Positions 26,854-36,352 are shown, numbered from the stretch's first letter. The stretch is 64,000 nt of DNA from Alphaproteobacteria bacterium (GCA_017308235.1 JAFKFL010000018.1:119709-183708), one strand, 5' to 3'. The notes: a model not told the origin generated them from the letters alone. Numbers and translations: made by a program.

Positions 26854-28288
26854 GAGCCACGACACCGCGGCGTCGCGCTGGGTTCTTGTTCTCACGTCCG
26901 TTGCCTCCCTCATGGTGGCGCTCGACGCCATGGTCGTCACGATGGCCCTCAACACCATCCATGCGGACCTGAGGACCTCCATCGAGGCGCTGGAATGGAC
27001 GGTGAATGCCTACAACCTCACCTTCGCGGTGCTGTTGCTGACCGGCACGGCATTGGGAGACCGTTTCGGGCGCCGTCGATTGTTCATGGCGGGCCTCGGG
27101 TTGTTCATGACGGCTTCGGCCGGCTGTGCCCTTGCAGAAGATGCTGCCTGGCTGATCGCCGCGCGGGCGCTGCAGGGCGTTGGCGCCGCTCTCGTGATGC
27201 CGCTCGGCATGGCCCTGCTGGGCGTGGCTTTTCCGCGCGAACAACGCGGCAAGGCACTGGGCATCTTCAGCAGCATCACCGGCATCGCCCTGATCGCCGG
27301 CCCTCTCGTCGGAGGCGCGATCGCCGAGGGCATCGCCTGGCAATGGATCTTTTGGATAAATGTGCCGATCGGTCTCATCCTCCTGCCGCTCATTCGGACC
27401 CGCATACCGGAGAGCGTCGGGCCGCGGGCGCCCCTCGATATCGGAGGCCTGGTACTGGTGACCGGGGCGGCTTTCGGCGTGATCTGGGGGTTGATGAGCA
27501 GCACCCGCCACGGATGGAGTGACCCCGAGAGTTCGGCTTCTCTTGCGGCCGGGATCGTGCTCGGTAGCGTATTCGTTGCCTGGGAAAAGTCAGTGTCGGC
27601 GCCCATGGTGCCGATGAGCTTCTTCCGAGTCCCCGCCTTCTCGTCCGCCATTGCGGCAAGCTGGCTGTTCTATGCCGCAATGTACGGGACGCTGTTCTTG
27701 CTGCCGCAGTTCCTGCAAGTCGGTCAAAGCGCTACTCCTCTTGGCGCCGGCTTGCGGCTCCTGCCCTGGACGGCAACGCTGTTCGTGTTCGCGCCGATCG
27801 GCGGCAATCTGATCCGGCGTGCGGGAGAGCGTCGGATCGTCATCATCGGACTTCTCATGCAGGCCGCCGGCATGGTTTGGGTCGCCCTCGTTGCCAGACC
27901 GGACCTTCCCTACATCGGGCTTGTCGCACCGTTGATCCTCACCGGCGCCGGCGTGTCACTGGCCATGCCCGCAGCGCAAAACGCCATCCTGGGTGCCGTG
28001 GCACCCACCGAGATCGGCAAGGCGTCGGGCATTTTCAACATGTTCCGTTACCTGGGCGGCGCCTTCGGCATTGTCGTGCAGGTCGCCGTGCTTGGCGGCG
28101 CAGCCAACGTGCCGTCGGCCGAAAGCTTCAGCGCCGGTTTCGCCCGGGCGATGGCGACGGCAGCCGCACTATCGTTGGTCGGCGCGATCGTTGCCACTGG
28201 CCTGCCGCGACGCTCAAGCGAGCCTCAGCTCCCGGCGACGTCGCCGACCACGCGGACGCGGACGCGGACCGAATTGCCAGGCAGATAA
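26846..28288 (+). CDS. MFS multidrug exporter, DHA2 (EmrB/QacA) family
   Basis: A 480-residue, probably 14-helix drug:H+ antiporter. It shows motif D1 (LMVALDAMVVTMALNTIHADL), motif A (GTALGDRFGRRRLFMAG) and motif C (ITGIALIAGPLVGGAIAE), all typical of EmrB/QacA exporters. No membrane-fusion partner (EmrA) is present. The start overlaps the 3' end of the small upstream gene. The last ~25 residues (Ser/Pro/Thr/Arg-rich) overlap the convergent hydantoinase gene by 64 bases. Confidence 0.9.
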   Translation: MDKSHDTAASRWVLVLTSVASLMVALDAMVVTMALNTIHADLRTSIEALEWTVNAYNLTFAVLLLTGTALGDRFGRRRLFMAGLGLFMTASAGCALAEDAAWLIAARALQGVGAALVMPLGMALLGVAFPREQRGKALGIFSSITGIALIAGPLVGGAIAEGIAWQWIFWINVPIGLILLPLIRTRIPESVGPRAPLDIGGLVLVTGAAFGVIWGLMSSTRHGWSDPESSASLAAGIVLGSVFVAWEKSVSAPMVPMSFFRVPAFSSAIAASWLFYAAMYGTLFLLPQFLQVGQSATPLGAGLRLLPWTATLFVFAPIGGNLIRRAGERRIVIIGLLMQAAGMVWVALVARPDLPYIGLVAPLILTGAGVSLAMPAAQNAILGAVAPTEIGKASGIFNMFRYLGGAFGIVVQVAVLGGAANVPSAESFSAGFARAMATAAALSLVGAIVATGLPRRSSEPQLPATSPTTRTRTRTELPGR

Positions 28289-29763
28289 GCGAGCGGCATG
28301 TCTTCGCTCTCGATGGTCTTGAGCGAGGCGCGGGCGGCGCCGGCGGCGACGGCGCGGTCGTTGGCAATGCCGCGTGCGGCCGACAGAGCTTCGGTGCGGG
28401 ACAGATCCTTGAATATCTGATCGCACTCGCCCGACACCTGGGCGATGGCCGCACCCACGGCATTGGCGCAGTCGCCATGCTCGACATGGACCACCTGAGA
28501 CACACCCGGAAGCTTCTCCGGGATCAGGAACGCGCCGCCGCCGACCGCGATCAGCGGCACGTCTCCCGCTTCGGTCTTCATGCGATCGATCGCTTCTTCG
28601 GCCAACCGTGCAGCTTCGTCGAACACCTTCCGGCACGTGGCGGCGTCGAGATGGGCCACCTTCGCCTTGTCGCCCAGCGCCAGTAGGCCGACGGCGACGG
28701 CGATATCGGTCGTGGTGAGCTGCTTGCCTCCAAAGGCAATGCCCTCCTTCAACAGGCGATAGCCGACCGACAGCGGACCCACCTTCAGCGGCTCAAGCTC
28801 GACATGGCTGCCGCCGCCGAGCCCGATCGACAGGAGATCGGGCATGCGGAAGAGCGTGCGCACACCCCCCACCTTGACCACGGAGTTCGCTTCGCGCGGA
28901 AAGCCGTGCTTCAGCTGGCCGACATCGGTCGTGGTGCCACCGACATCGATCACCATGGCGTCCTGCAGGCCCGAGAGATAGGCAGCACCTCGCATGGAAT
29001 TGGTGGCGCCCGACGCGAAGCTGTAGACCGGCAGGCGCCGCGCCTGGCCCGCCTCGGCCACCGTGCCGTCGTTCTGGGTGATGAAGAGCGGTGCCGCGAT
29101 ACCGGAATCGCGGATCGCCTGCTCGAAGGCCGCGATCGTGTCGCGTGCGAGGTCGGCCAGCGCCGCATTGAGAAGGCCGGCGTTCTCCCGTTCCAGCAGG
29201 CCGATGCGGCCGAGATCCGACGAGCAGGTGATGCCGGCGTCGGGAATCACCTCGGCCACCAGCTCGGCCGCGCGGCGCTCATGCAAGGGATCGAGCGGCG
29301 AGAAAATCGACGAGATGCCGACCGATTTCAGCCCGGCCGCCTTCATCTCCTGGGCGGCTTTGGTCACGGCCGCTTCGTCGAGCGGCATGAACGGCCGGCC
29401 GTCATATTCGTGGCCGCCCTCGACCATCCAGACGCCGCCGCGCACCAGCGCCGCGAGATCCTCGGGCCAGTCGCAGAACGGCGGCAGGGACGCCGATGCC
29501 GGCATGCCGAGCCGGAGCGCGGCGACCTTGGTGAGATGACGACGCTGCACCACGGCATTGATGAAGTGCGTGGTGCCGATCATCACGCCGTCGATTCCCT
29601 TGCCTTTCAGCACACCGGTCGCGCCGAGGCTTTTAAGCGAGTCGAGAATGCCGGTCGTGACATCCTCGCTGGTCGGCGCCTTGACGGCGCGGATCACCTT
29701 GCCCTCTTCGATCAGGACGGCGTCTGTGTTGGTCCCGCCGACGTCGATGCCGATACGTCTCAT
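28225..29763 (-). CDS. Hydantoinase/oxoprolinase-family protein (HyuA-like)
   Basis: This 512-residue protein begins MRRIGIDVGGTNTDAVLIEEGKV, the ASKHA-fold ATP site of the hydantoinase A / 5-oxoprolinase family. A second phosphate motif (VIDVGGTTTDVGQL) and LSIGLGGGSHVE and VAVGGGAFLIP follow. These enzymes use ATP to open hydantoin or oxoproline rings. It is shorter than canonical HyuA (about 700 residues), as in the form that pairs with DUF917 proteins. Its ATG overlaps the DUF917 stop (ATGA), so the three genes on this strand are one operon. Confidence 0.9.
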   Translation of the reverse strand: MRRIGIDVGGTNTDAVLIEEGKVIRAVKAPTSEDVTTGILDSLKSLGATGVLKGKGIDGVMIGTTHFINAVVQRRHLTKVAALRLGMPASASLPPFCDWPEDLAALVRGGVWMVEGGHEYDGRPFMPLDEAAVTKAAQEMKAAGLKSVGISSIFSPLDPLHERRAAELVAEVIPDAGITCSSDLGRIGLLERENAGLLNAALADLARDTIAAFEQAIRDSGIAAPLFITQNDGTVAEAGQARRLPVYSFASGATNSMRGAAYLSGLQDAMVIDVGGTTTDVGQLKHGFPREANSVVKVGGVRTLFRMPDLLSIGLGGGSHVELEPLKVGPLSVGYRLLKEGIAFGGKQLTTTDIAVAVGLLALGDKAKVAHLDAATCRKVFDEAARLAEEAIDRMKTEAGDVPLIAVGGGAFLIPEKLPGVSQVVHVEHGDCANAVGAAIAQVSGECDQIFKDLSRTEALSAARGIANDRAVAAGAARASLKTIESEDMPLAYLPGNSVRVRVRVVGDVAGS

Positions 29764-30842
29764 GTCGAAAACACGCTCCTGAAATCGAGATCGTAGCCGA
29801 AGGCGCGCGGGCCGACATACTCCAGCCCCTTCGGCGACAGGAAGACCGCCGGCGGCGGCAGCGCGATCACGGTCACCCGCTGGCCGTAGCGGATGGTTTC
29901 GCTGCCGACCGCCTCGCCCGAGACAGAGTCGAGCACGCAGATCAGGTCGGGCGTCATGGCGACCGGCGCCTCGTCGCGCAAGGCGACGATCCATTCGTTC
30001 TGGAAGTTGATCGTCATGATCGATCCCTTCCAGTCGTCGAGACCATCGAAACGCACCACGCCGCGCAAAAAGCCTTCGGTCGCGCGACGGGCAACGTCGA
30101 TCACCTTGCCCTTGTAGAGGAGTTTGCCGGGCTCGACCGACAGGATCGCAGCGACGGGGTCGTCATGCTTGCGCTGGGCTTCGCGCACCGCATGGCCGAT
30201 CGCGATCGCCTTGGTGGTCGTGCCGTGGATGCCCCATTTCTTCACCTCCGCACCGGTGCGGGGCGGCTGGCAGGTGGCGGCCACCGAGCCGTATTCGACG
30301 CAGATCTTGCGCGCAACCCGCTCGGTCCATTTCCAGCTCGGCACTTTCTTCACGATCGATTCGAGGCCGCGCACATCGACGGCGCTCAGCGGATAGGGCG
30401 TAAGGCCGCCGACCGAGACCGAGGTCATCTGCGCTTCGGGATAGGCGCGGCCCATCGTGTCGGAATCGAGCACCGGGCGCTTGAGATGCGCCGCCGCCAT
30501 GAGCGGGCGCACGCCATTGGCGCCGCCGATCTCCATGCTCATCAGTGCCCGGAAGCGGCGGCCGATATGCTCCTCCATCACGCTGACGGCCCGCGCCAAC
30601 GTGAGGCTGTCGGTCAGCCGCTCCTGCCCGACCAGCGGCGCGCCCATGTTGGCGACCGTGCCGACCCAGTCGTCATCGTCGAGATCGGACGCATCCATGA
30701 GCTGCACGCGATGACCCTCGCGATAGAGCGCGCGCATGTTCAGGAGCGGCAGATAGGGATTGCCGCCGCCGCCCGTGCCCAGCACCCAAGCGCCGACCGC
30801 GAGCGATTCGATATCGTCCGCGGTGATCTCGCGCAGGCTCAC
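29760..30842 (-). CDS. DUF917 protein, copy 2 (S-methyl thiohydantoin desulfurase-like family)
   Basis: A 360-residue soluble protein of family DUF917 (PF06032, since linked to S-methyl thiohydantoin desulfurase), regularly encoded beside hydantoinase A genes. The N-terminus (ITADDIESLAVGAWVLGTGGGGNPYLPLLNMR) and central GIHGTTTKAIAIGHAVREAQ are characteristic. The start is a GTG at 30842, 10 bases after the stop of copy 1 and with GAGGA inside that stop; the longer frame is chance. It aligns end-to-end with copy 1 at roughly 70-75% identity, so this is a tandem duplication. Confidence 0.86.
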   Translation of the reverse strand: MSLREITADDIESLAVGAWVLGTGGGGNPYLPLLNMRALYREGHRVQLMDASDLDDDDWVGTVANMGAPLVGQERLTDSLTLARAVSVMEEHIGRRFRALMSMEIGGANGVRPLMAAAHLKRPVLDSDTMGRAYPEAQMTSVSVGGLTPYPLSAVDVRGLESIVKKVPSWKWTERVARKICVEYGSVAATCQPPRTGAEVKKWGIHGTTTKAIAIGHAVREAQRKHDDPVAAILSVEPGKLLYKGKVIDVARRATEGFLRGVVRFDGLDDWKGSIMTINFQNEWIVALRDEAPVAMTPDLICVLDSVSGEAVGSETIRYGQRVTVIALPPPAVFLSPKGLEYVGPRAFGYDLDFRSVFST

Positions 30843-30852
30843 GCGGAGGTCC

Positions 30853-31932
30853 TCATGCGAACACGCTCTTGAAGTCGATATCGTAGCCGAAGGCGCGCGG
30901 CCCGACATGCTGCAAGCCCTTGTCCGACAGGAAGACCGGCGGCGGCGGGAGCGCGATTACGGTAACGCGCTGGCCGTAGCGGATCGTCTCGGTGCCAACG
31001 GCTTCGCCCGCCACCGAATCGAGCACGCAGATCAGATCCGGCGACATCGCCACCGGCTTGCCGTCGCGCCAGACCACTATCCATTCGTTCTGGAACGCGA
31101 TCTCGAAGGCCGAGCCGCGATCGTCGTCCATGCCATCAAACTTGGTCTTGCCGCGCAGAAAACCTTCGGTCGCGCGGCGCTCGACATCGACCACCTTGCC
31201 CCGGAACAGGATTCGCCCCGGCTCGACCTTCAGGATCGCGGCGACAGGGTCCTCGTGCCGGCGCTGTGCCTCGCGCACGGCCTGGCCGATCGTGATCGCC
31301 TTGGTCGTGGTGCCATGGATGCCCCACTTCTTCACCTCGGCGCCGGTACGTGGCGCCTTGCAGGTCGAGGCGATCGAGCCGTATTCGACGCAGATCTTGC
31401 GGCTCACCCGCTCCATCCACTTCCAGGTCGGCACCGTCTCGACGACCGATTCGAGACCTCGCACGTCGACTGACGTGAGCGGACAAGGCTTGAGGTCGCC
31501 CACCGCGACCGATGTCATCTGCGCCTCAGGATAGGCCCGCCCCATCATGTCCGAATCGATCACCGGACGCTTCAGATGCGCGGCCGCCATGAACGGCTGG
31601 ATCGAATTCCCGCCGCCGATCTCGAGCGCCATGATGCCGCGGAACTTGTGGCCGGTATGGCGCTCCATCAGGGCGACGGCGCGGGCGATGGTGCGGCTGT
31701 CGGTCAGCCGCTCCTGTCCCACCAGCGGCGCCCCCATGTTGGAGACGGCGGCCACCCAATCGTCGTCGGCCAGCTCGAACGCCGGCATGAGCTGCACGCG
31801 GTGGCCCTCCTTGTAGAGCGCGCGCATGTTCAGCAGGCCGAGATAGGGGCTGCCACCACCGCCAGTGCCCAGCACCCAGGCGCCAACGGCCAGCGATTCG
31901 ATGTCATCGAGCGTGATGTCGCGTAGCGGCAT
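30853..31932 (-). CDS. DUF917 protein, copy 1
   Basis: This 359-residue paralogue of the next gene is the first gene of the operon DUF917-DUF917-hydantoinase. It shares ITLDDIESLAVGAWVLGTGGGGSPYLGLLN, GQERLTDSRT, KKWGIHGTTTKAI and the closing VGPRAFGYDIDFKSVFA. Two near-identical copies kept side by side could form a heteromer or act on different substrates. The ATG at 31932 lies 12 bases after AAGGAG, and a TTG at 31944 touches the same site. It is divergent from the FMN reductase gene. Confidence 0.86.
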   Translation of the reverse strand: MPLRDITLDDIESLAVGAWVLGTGGGGSPYLGLLNMRALYKEGHRVQLMPAFELADDDWVAAVSNMGAPLVGQERLTDSRTIARAVALMERHTGHKFRGIMALEIGGGNSIQPFMAAAHLKRPVIDSDMMGRAYPEAQMTSVAVGDLKPCPLTSVDVRGLESVVETVPTWKWMERVSRKICVEYGSIASTCKAPRTGAEVKKWGIHGTTTKAITIGQAVREAQRRHEDPVAAILKVEPGRILFRGKVVDVERRATEGFLRGKTKFDGMDDDRGSAFEIAFQNEWIVVWRDGKPVAMSPDLICVLDSVAGEAVGTETIRYGQRVTVIALPPPPVFLSDKGLQHVGPRAFGYDIDFKSVFA

Positions 31933-32021
31933 TGCGTTTGCCAACTCCTTCAGCGCCTCTTATGTAGCCGCCTGCCTGTCGCCTGACAAAGGGCCCACTT
32001 CTCAGCGGGAGATCATACGCA

Positions 32022-32591
32022 ATGTCGGAGTCCATCAAGCTGGCCGCTTTTTGCGGCAGCCTGCGCAAAGCTTCTTTCAATCGGATGGCGTTGCACGCCT
32101 TCGCCGAGCGTGTGCCGAAAGGCGTGACGGTCGAGACCATCGAGATCGGCGATTGGCCGCTCTACGATGCGGACATCCAGGCCAAGGGATTTCCCGACAA
32201 GGTGCAGGCCGCCCAGAAGACCATGCTGGCGGCCGATGGAATCCTCATCGTCACCCCTGAATACAACTACGGCATCTCGGGCGTGTTGAAGAACGCCATC
32301 GACTGGCTGTCGCGCATGACGCCGCAGCCCTTCGCCGGCAAGACCGTCGGCATGATGGGCGCCTCGGGCGGCATCCTGGGTACGGCGCGGGCGCAATATC
32401 AGCTCCGCCAGACGCTGGTGTTCGTCGACGGCCGGCCGATCAACAAGCCCGAGATCATGATCGGCCAGGCGCAGAACAAGTTCGTCGACGGCAAGCTCAC
32501 CGACGAAGCCACGGGCAAGATGCTGGTGGATTTCGGCGTCGCCCTTGCGCTCGCCGTTCGTCAGGCCAAGGCCGCGGCAACGGTGACGTGA
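32022..32591 (+). CDS. NADPH-dependent FMN reductase-like flavoprotein
   Basis: A 189-residue flavodoxin-like protein with the FMN-phosphate loop GSLRKASFN and the signature TPEYNYGISGVLKNAIDWLSR followed by GKTVGMMGASGG. The family (ChrR/YieF/ArsH-like) reduces quinones, azo dyes or chromate with NADPH, and the natural substrate is unclear. Its last codon and stop overlap the GTG start of the methyltransferase gene (GTGA). The two genes interrupt the otherwise minus-strand block. Confidence 0.9.
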   Translation: MSESIKLAAFCGSLRKASFNRMALHAFAERVPKGVTVETIEIGDWPLYDADIQAKGFPDKVQAAQKTMLAADGILIVTPEYNYGISGVLKNAIDWLSRMTPQPFAGKTVGMMGASGGILGTARAQYQLRQTLVFVDGRPINKPEIMIGQAQNKFVDGKLTDEATGKMLVDFGVALALAVRQAKAAATVT

Positions 32592-33313
32592 CCCAGAACA
32601 TCTACGACACGCCTGAATTCTTCGCCGGTTACAGCGCGCTGCCGCGATCGGTGCAGGGATTGGACGCGGCGCCGGAATGGCCGGCGCTGCGCGCCATGCT
32701 ACCGGACCTACCCGACCGGCGCGTGGTCGATCTCGGCTGCGGCTTCGGCTGGTTCTGCCGCTTCACGCGCGAAGCCGGCGCCAGAGAGGTGCTGGGCATC
32801 GATGTATCGGAGAACATGCTCGCCCGGGCCCGCGAGATGACGGCGGACCCGGCGATCACTTATCGTCGCGCCGATCTCGAGACGCTGACGCTCTCCGAGG
32901 GCGCGTTCGATCTCGCCTACAGTTCGCTCACCTTGCATTACCTCAAGAACCTCGCCGCCTTGTTTGCCCAGGTCCATCGGGCACTAGCGTCCGGCGGGCG
33001 GTTCGTGTTCTCGATCGAGCATCCGCTGATGACGGCGCCCAGCAAGCAGGGCTGGAGGATCGAGGACGGCCGGCACGTCTGGCCCGTTGACGGCTACCTG
33101 GCCGAAGGGCCGCGTACCACCGACTGGCTCGCCAAGGGTGTCGTCAAGCAGCACCGCACGATGGCGGCTTACCTCAATCTGCTGATCGCAGCCGGCTTCT
33201 CGATCCTCAGGATCGATGAATGGGGACCGACCGACGCGCAGATCGCGGCCCATCCGGAATGGGCCTGCGAGCGCGAGCGCCCGCCATTCCTGCTGGTTTC
33301 AGCCAGTCGGTAG
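32588..33313 (+). CDS. Class I SAM-dependent methyltransferase
   Basis: This 241-residue methyltransferase begins at a GTG overlapping the flavoprotein stop by 4 bases. Motif I is VVDLGCGFGWFCRF, motif II ends in LGIDVSENML, and FDLAYSSLTLHYLKNL and LASGGRFVFSIEHPL follow. It resembles the UbiE/BioC-like small-molecule methyltransferases. The acceptor is unknown. A family B palindrome begins 28 bases after its stop. Confidence 0.9.
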   Translation: MTQNIYDTPEFFAGYSALPRSVQGLDAAPEWPALRAMLPDLPDRRVVDLGCGFGWFCRFTREAGAREVLGIDVSENMLARAREMTADPAITYRRADLETLTLSEGAFDLAYSSLTLHYLKNLAALFAQVHRALASGGRFVFSIEHPLMTAPSKQGWRIEDGRHVWPVDGYLAEGPRTTDWLAKGVVKQHRTMAAYLNLLIAAGFSILRIDEWGPTDAQIAAHPEWACERERPPFLLVSASR

Positions 33314-33340
33314 AGCGAAATCTCGATCAAACTGAATCGC

Positions 33341-33445
33341 CTCATCCTGAGGAGCGCGCGCAGCGCGCGTCTCGAAGGATGGGTAACAAACAAGGTGCGC
33401 GCTCCACCCTTCGAGACGGCCGCTTTGCATCCTCCCCAGGGTGAG
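33341..33445. repeat. Long intergenic palindrome, family B
   Basis: The left arm (33341-33381, starting CTCATCCTGAGGAGC and ending CTCGAAGGATG) and the right arm (33405-33445, starting CACCCTTCGAGACG and ending CAGGGTGAG) are imperfect inverted copies around a 23-base loop. The left arm contains its own GCGCGCGCAGCGCGCG hairpin. Such elements are dispersed in many alphaproteobacterial genomes. Confidence 0.75.
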
Positions 33446-33474
33446 GTGATATCGGCGACCTTTTCGGGATCTAC

Positions 33475-34686
33475 CTAGACTGGGCTTGTGCGGACATGCT
33501 CGGGTCGCACGCCCATGCCCATCAGCCGCGCCGGCAGGCGGCGCAGCGCCGGGAACCATTGCATCAGGCGCACGACGAACGGTACCGCGACCTTGCTATC
33601 GCCAGTGCCGGCGAGCGAGGGCGCAATGATGCGGTCCTGCAGGAAGACCTGCGCCGCCTGCGTCGCGCGTGCCGGAAACAAGCGCCTCTCCTGAACGGCG
33701 GCGAGGTCAGAATCCTTCAGCCGCCCCTCGCGCAACGGGGCCGCAAGGATGTTCGAGGTGGCCACGGCGTCCTGAATGGCGATGTTGATGCCGACGCCGC
33801 CAATCGGCGACATGGTATGGGCGGCATCGCCGATGCAAAGCAGGCCCGGCTTCCACCATTGCTTCAGGCGTTCCACGCCGACCGTCAACAGCTTGAGATC
33901 GTCCATCGTCCGGAGCTCGCCGACACGATCGGCGAAGGCGGGCATCAGCCGCGAAATCGTGGCGCGCACCTTCTCGATACCCTCGGCCCGCACCCTCTCC
34001 GCCGAGCCCTTGGCAATGACATAGGCGCATTGCCAATAGTCGCCGCGATCGAGCATCACCAGGATGCTGCCGGTGTCGAAGCGGCCCATCATCTCCTCGG
34101 GATCGCCCGCCTTGTGCGGGAGGCGAAACCACAGCACATCCATCGGCGCGCCCAGCACATCGACCTCGAGCCCGGCCCTCTCGCGCACCGTCGAGTGGCG
34201 ACCATCGGCACCGATCACGAGATCGGCACGGATTTCCTCGACGGCTCCGCTCACCATCGCGCGCACGCCGCAGACGCGGCCCCCCTCCTCGATCAGCTCC
34301 TGTGCCTCGGCCTGCATGAGGAGCGTGAAGCCTGGATACTGCCGGCCGTGCGCGGCGAGGAAACTGAGGAAATCCCATTGCGGCATCATCGCGATGTAGC
34401 GGCAACGCACGGGCAGATGGGAGAAGTCGGCGATCTGCACGCGCGTGTCGCCGAACTGGCCGGCAAAGCGCGAGATCTTGTGATGCGGCAGTTTCAGGAA
34501 ATCGTCGAGCAGGCCGAGCTCGTCGATCACGTTTAGCGTCGATGGATGGACGGTGTCGCCGCGGAAATCACGCAGGAAGTCGGCATGTTTTTCCAGCACT
34601 GCAACCGTGACGCCGGCTCTTGCCAGCAGAAAGCCCAGCATCATGCCGGCCGGGCCGCCGCCAACGATGCAGCACTGGACCTTCAT
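33475..34686 (-). CDS. FAD-dependent aromatic-type monooxygenase
   Basis: This 403-residue flavoprotein monooxygenase belongs to the PHBH/UbiH superfamily. It has the dinucleotide motif CCIVGGGPAGMMLGFLLARAG, the DG motif VIGADGRHSTVRE and the GD motif LLCIGDAAHTMSPIGGVGINIAIQDA. It hydroxylates or opens a ring compound with NAD(P)H and O2. The start overlaps the AroM stop (ATGA), making it the last gene of the ABC-transporter operon. It is therefore a likely catabolic step for the imported compound. Confidence 0.9.
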   Translation of the reverse strand: MKVQCCIVGGGPAGMMLGFLLARAGVTVAVLEKHADFLRDFRGDTVHPSTLNVIDELGLLDDFLKLPHHKISRFAGQFGDTRVQIADFSHLPVRCRYIAMMPQWDFLSFLAAHGRQYPGFTLLMQAEAQELIEEGGRVCGVRAMVSGAVEEIRADLVIGADGRHSTVRERAGLEVDVLGAPMDVLWFRLPHKAGDPEEMMGRFDTGSILVMLDRGDYWQCAYVIAKGSAERVRAEGIEKVRATISRLMPAFADRVGELRTMDDLKLLTVGVERLKQWWKPGLLCIGDAAHTMSPIGGVGINIAIQDAVATSNILAAPLREGRLKDSDLAAVQERRLFPARATQAAQVFLQDRIIAPSLAGTGDSKVAVPFVVRLMQWFPALRRLPARLMGMGVRPEHVRTSPV

Positions 34687-35354
34687 TCGAGCATTTCCCG
34701 CAGCACCCGGCCGGTCGCGGTGATGGCAAGCAGGGTCGGCACGACGAGCGCCGGCTTCACCTGTTCCTTGGTGACGGGCGTGTAGCTCATGCAATCCATG
34801 GCGACGAGGTCTGGCTTCCGGGCGGCCAGGCGCTCCGCCGCCGCGTTCGCCTCCTTGGCGTCGGCGCTCGGCGCCAGGGCCTCGGCGACGACCTCGAGCC
34901 CCGGCCGCGTCCACTTTGAGGTGAGCTTCTCGGCCTGCTCGGCGAGCGGGATCAGAAGTCCCAACCGGCCCTGTGGCAGGAGGCCGGTCGCAAGCCCGTT
35001 CAGAACGCGCGATGGAAAGAGCACGCCCTCGTCGCCGGCCATGGGTGGAAACTCGCCCGTGCAGGCATAGACGATCGCATCACATCCATCTTCGCGCAGC
35101 CGCGCGATCGTCTTGGGTGAGCGCGCAATCACCGCCTTCTTGGAGATCTTGACGTCACGACCGCCACGCAAGCGCGTGTAAAGCGTGTCGCCGCCGTTCT
35201 CCGGTTGGAGTTGGTCAACCTCGGCATCGCTCAGCCCGTCGAGCGCACCGCGCAGCACGACCTTGGTGCCGGCCGGCGCGTGCTGCGCAAACAGAGCCGC
35301 GATATCGTCGCGGGGCGCCTGACCGATGGTGATGATGCCGAGCGTGCGCGCCAT
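34683..35354 (-). CDS. AroM-family protein (Asp/Glu racemase superfamily)
   Basis: A 223-residue protein starting MARTLGIITIGQAPRDDIAALF, the AroM signature, with the family cysteines in IVYACTGEFPPM and MDCMSYTPVTKEQ in racemase-like positions. The function of AroM is unknown. In other genomes such genes sit near DUF917 and transporter genes, an association also seen here. It overlaps the monooxygenase by 4 bases and follows the ABC ATPase gene by 9. Confidence 0.88.
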   Translation of the reverse strand: MARTLGIITIGQAPRDDIAALFAQHAPAGTKVVLRGALDGLSDAEVDQLQPENGGDTLYTRLRGGRDVKISKKAVIARSPKTIARLREDGCDAIVYACTGEFPPMAGDEGVLFPSRVLNGLATGLLPQGRLGLLIPLAEQAEKLTSKWTRPGLEVVAEALAPSADAKEANAAAERLAARKPDLVAMDCMSYTPVTKEQVKPALVVPTLLAITATGRVLREMLE

Positions 35355-35363
35355 GCTGTTCCC

Positions 35364-36341
35364 CTATGACTCCAACGACACCACGTCAGTGTCGTTCCAG
35401 GCAAGGCCCACGGCATCGCCGGCTGCCCGCGGGCTGCGCTCTCCGGAATGCGTTTCGCGGGCGAGATAGGCGCGGCCGCCGGCATTCACGCGGTAGAGCG
35501 TGGCGCCGCCCAGGAAATTGGCCGTCTCGACCGTCCCCTTGAGCCTCGCCTCGGCGGCCGGCACCAGCCGGATCTTCTCCGGTCGCAGGGCGCGCGGATG
35601 CGGGCCGTCTTCCAGGAGATTGATCTCGCCGATGAAATCGGCAACGAAACGCGTACGTGGCCGCTCATAGATCTCGGTCGGTGCCCCCACCTGCTCGACC
35701 CGGCCCCGGTTCATCACCGCGATGCGATCGCTCATCGCCAGCGCCTCTTCCTGGTCGTGGGTCACGAACACCAAGGTGACGCCGAGCCTTTGCTGCAGCT
35801 CCTTCAGCTCGAACTGCATCTGCTGGCGCAGCTTGCGATCGAGCGCGCCCAGCGGCTCGTCGCACAGGAGCACGCGCGGCTCGATGACCAGCGCTCGCGC
35901 CAACGCCACACGCTGCTGCTGGCCACCGGAAAGTTGCGCCGGCTTCCGCTCCTCGAGACCCGTCAGCGCCACCTGCGCCAAGGCAGCGGCGACGCGCTTG
36001 GCGATCTCGGGCTTGGAGACGTCGCGCATGCGCAGCCCAAAGGCCACGTTCTCGGCCACCGTGCGGTGGGGAAAAAGCGCGTAGGACTGGAACACCATGC
36101 CCATGTCGCGCCGATGCACGGGCACGTCGGTGATGTCTTGGCCGCCGACATGCACGCGGCCGGAGTCGGGCATCTCGAAACCCGCGATCATGCGCAGGGA
36201 GGTGGTCTTGCCGCAGCCGGACGGACCCAGCAGCGAGAAGAACTCGCCCGCCTTGATGTCGAGCGTCACGTCATCGACGGCAACGACCTTGCCGTCGAAG
36301 CTCTTGGTGACCTGTTGAAGTTTGATGGCGGCGGAAGTCAT
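35364..36341 (-). CDS. ABC transporter ATP-binding protein (polyamine/opine type)
   Basis: This 325-residue ATPase carries Walker [11 protein letters not shown]-loop FQSYALFPH, signature LSGGQQQR, Walker [13 protein letters not shown], the H-loop VTHDQEEAL and a C-terminal TOBE domain. It matches the PotA-like (spermidine/putrescine, opine, thiamin) group. It powers the two permeases encoded upstream. I took the ATG at 36341, since the alternative at 36359 lies inside a family A palindrome that separates this gene from the binding-protein gene. Confidence 0.93.
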   Translation of the reverse strand: MTSAAIKLQQVTKSFDGKVVAVDDVTLDIKAGEFFSLLGPSGCGKTTSLRMIAGFEMPDSGRVHVGGQDITDVPVHRRDMGMVFQSYALFPHRTVAENVAFGLRMRDVSKPEIAKRVAAALAQVALTGLEERKPAQLSGGQQQRVALARALVIEPRVLLCDEPLGALDRKLRQQMQFELKELQQRLGVTLVFVTHDQEEALAMSDRIAVMNRGRVEQVGAPTEIYERPRTRFVADFIGEINLLEDGPHPRALRPEKIRLVPAAEARLKGTVETANFLGGATLYRVNAGGRAYLARETHSGERSPRAAGDAVGLAWNDTDVVSLES

Positions 36342-36352
36342 GCGGTTAAACA

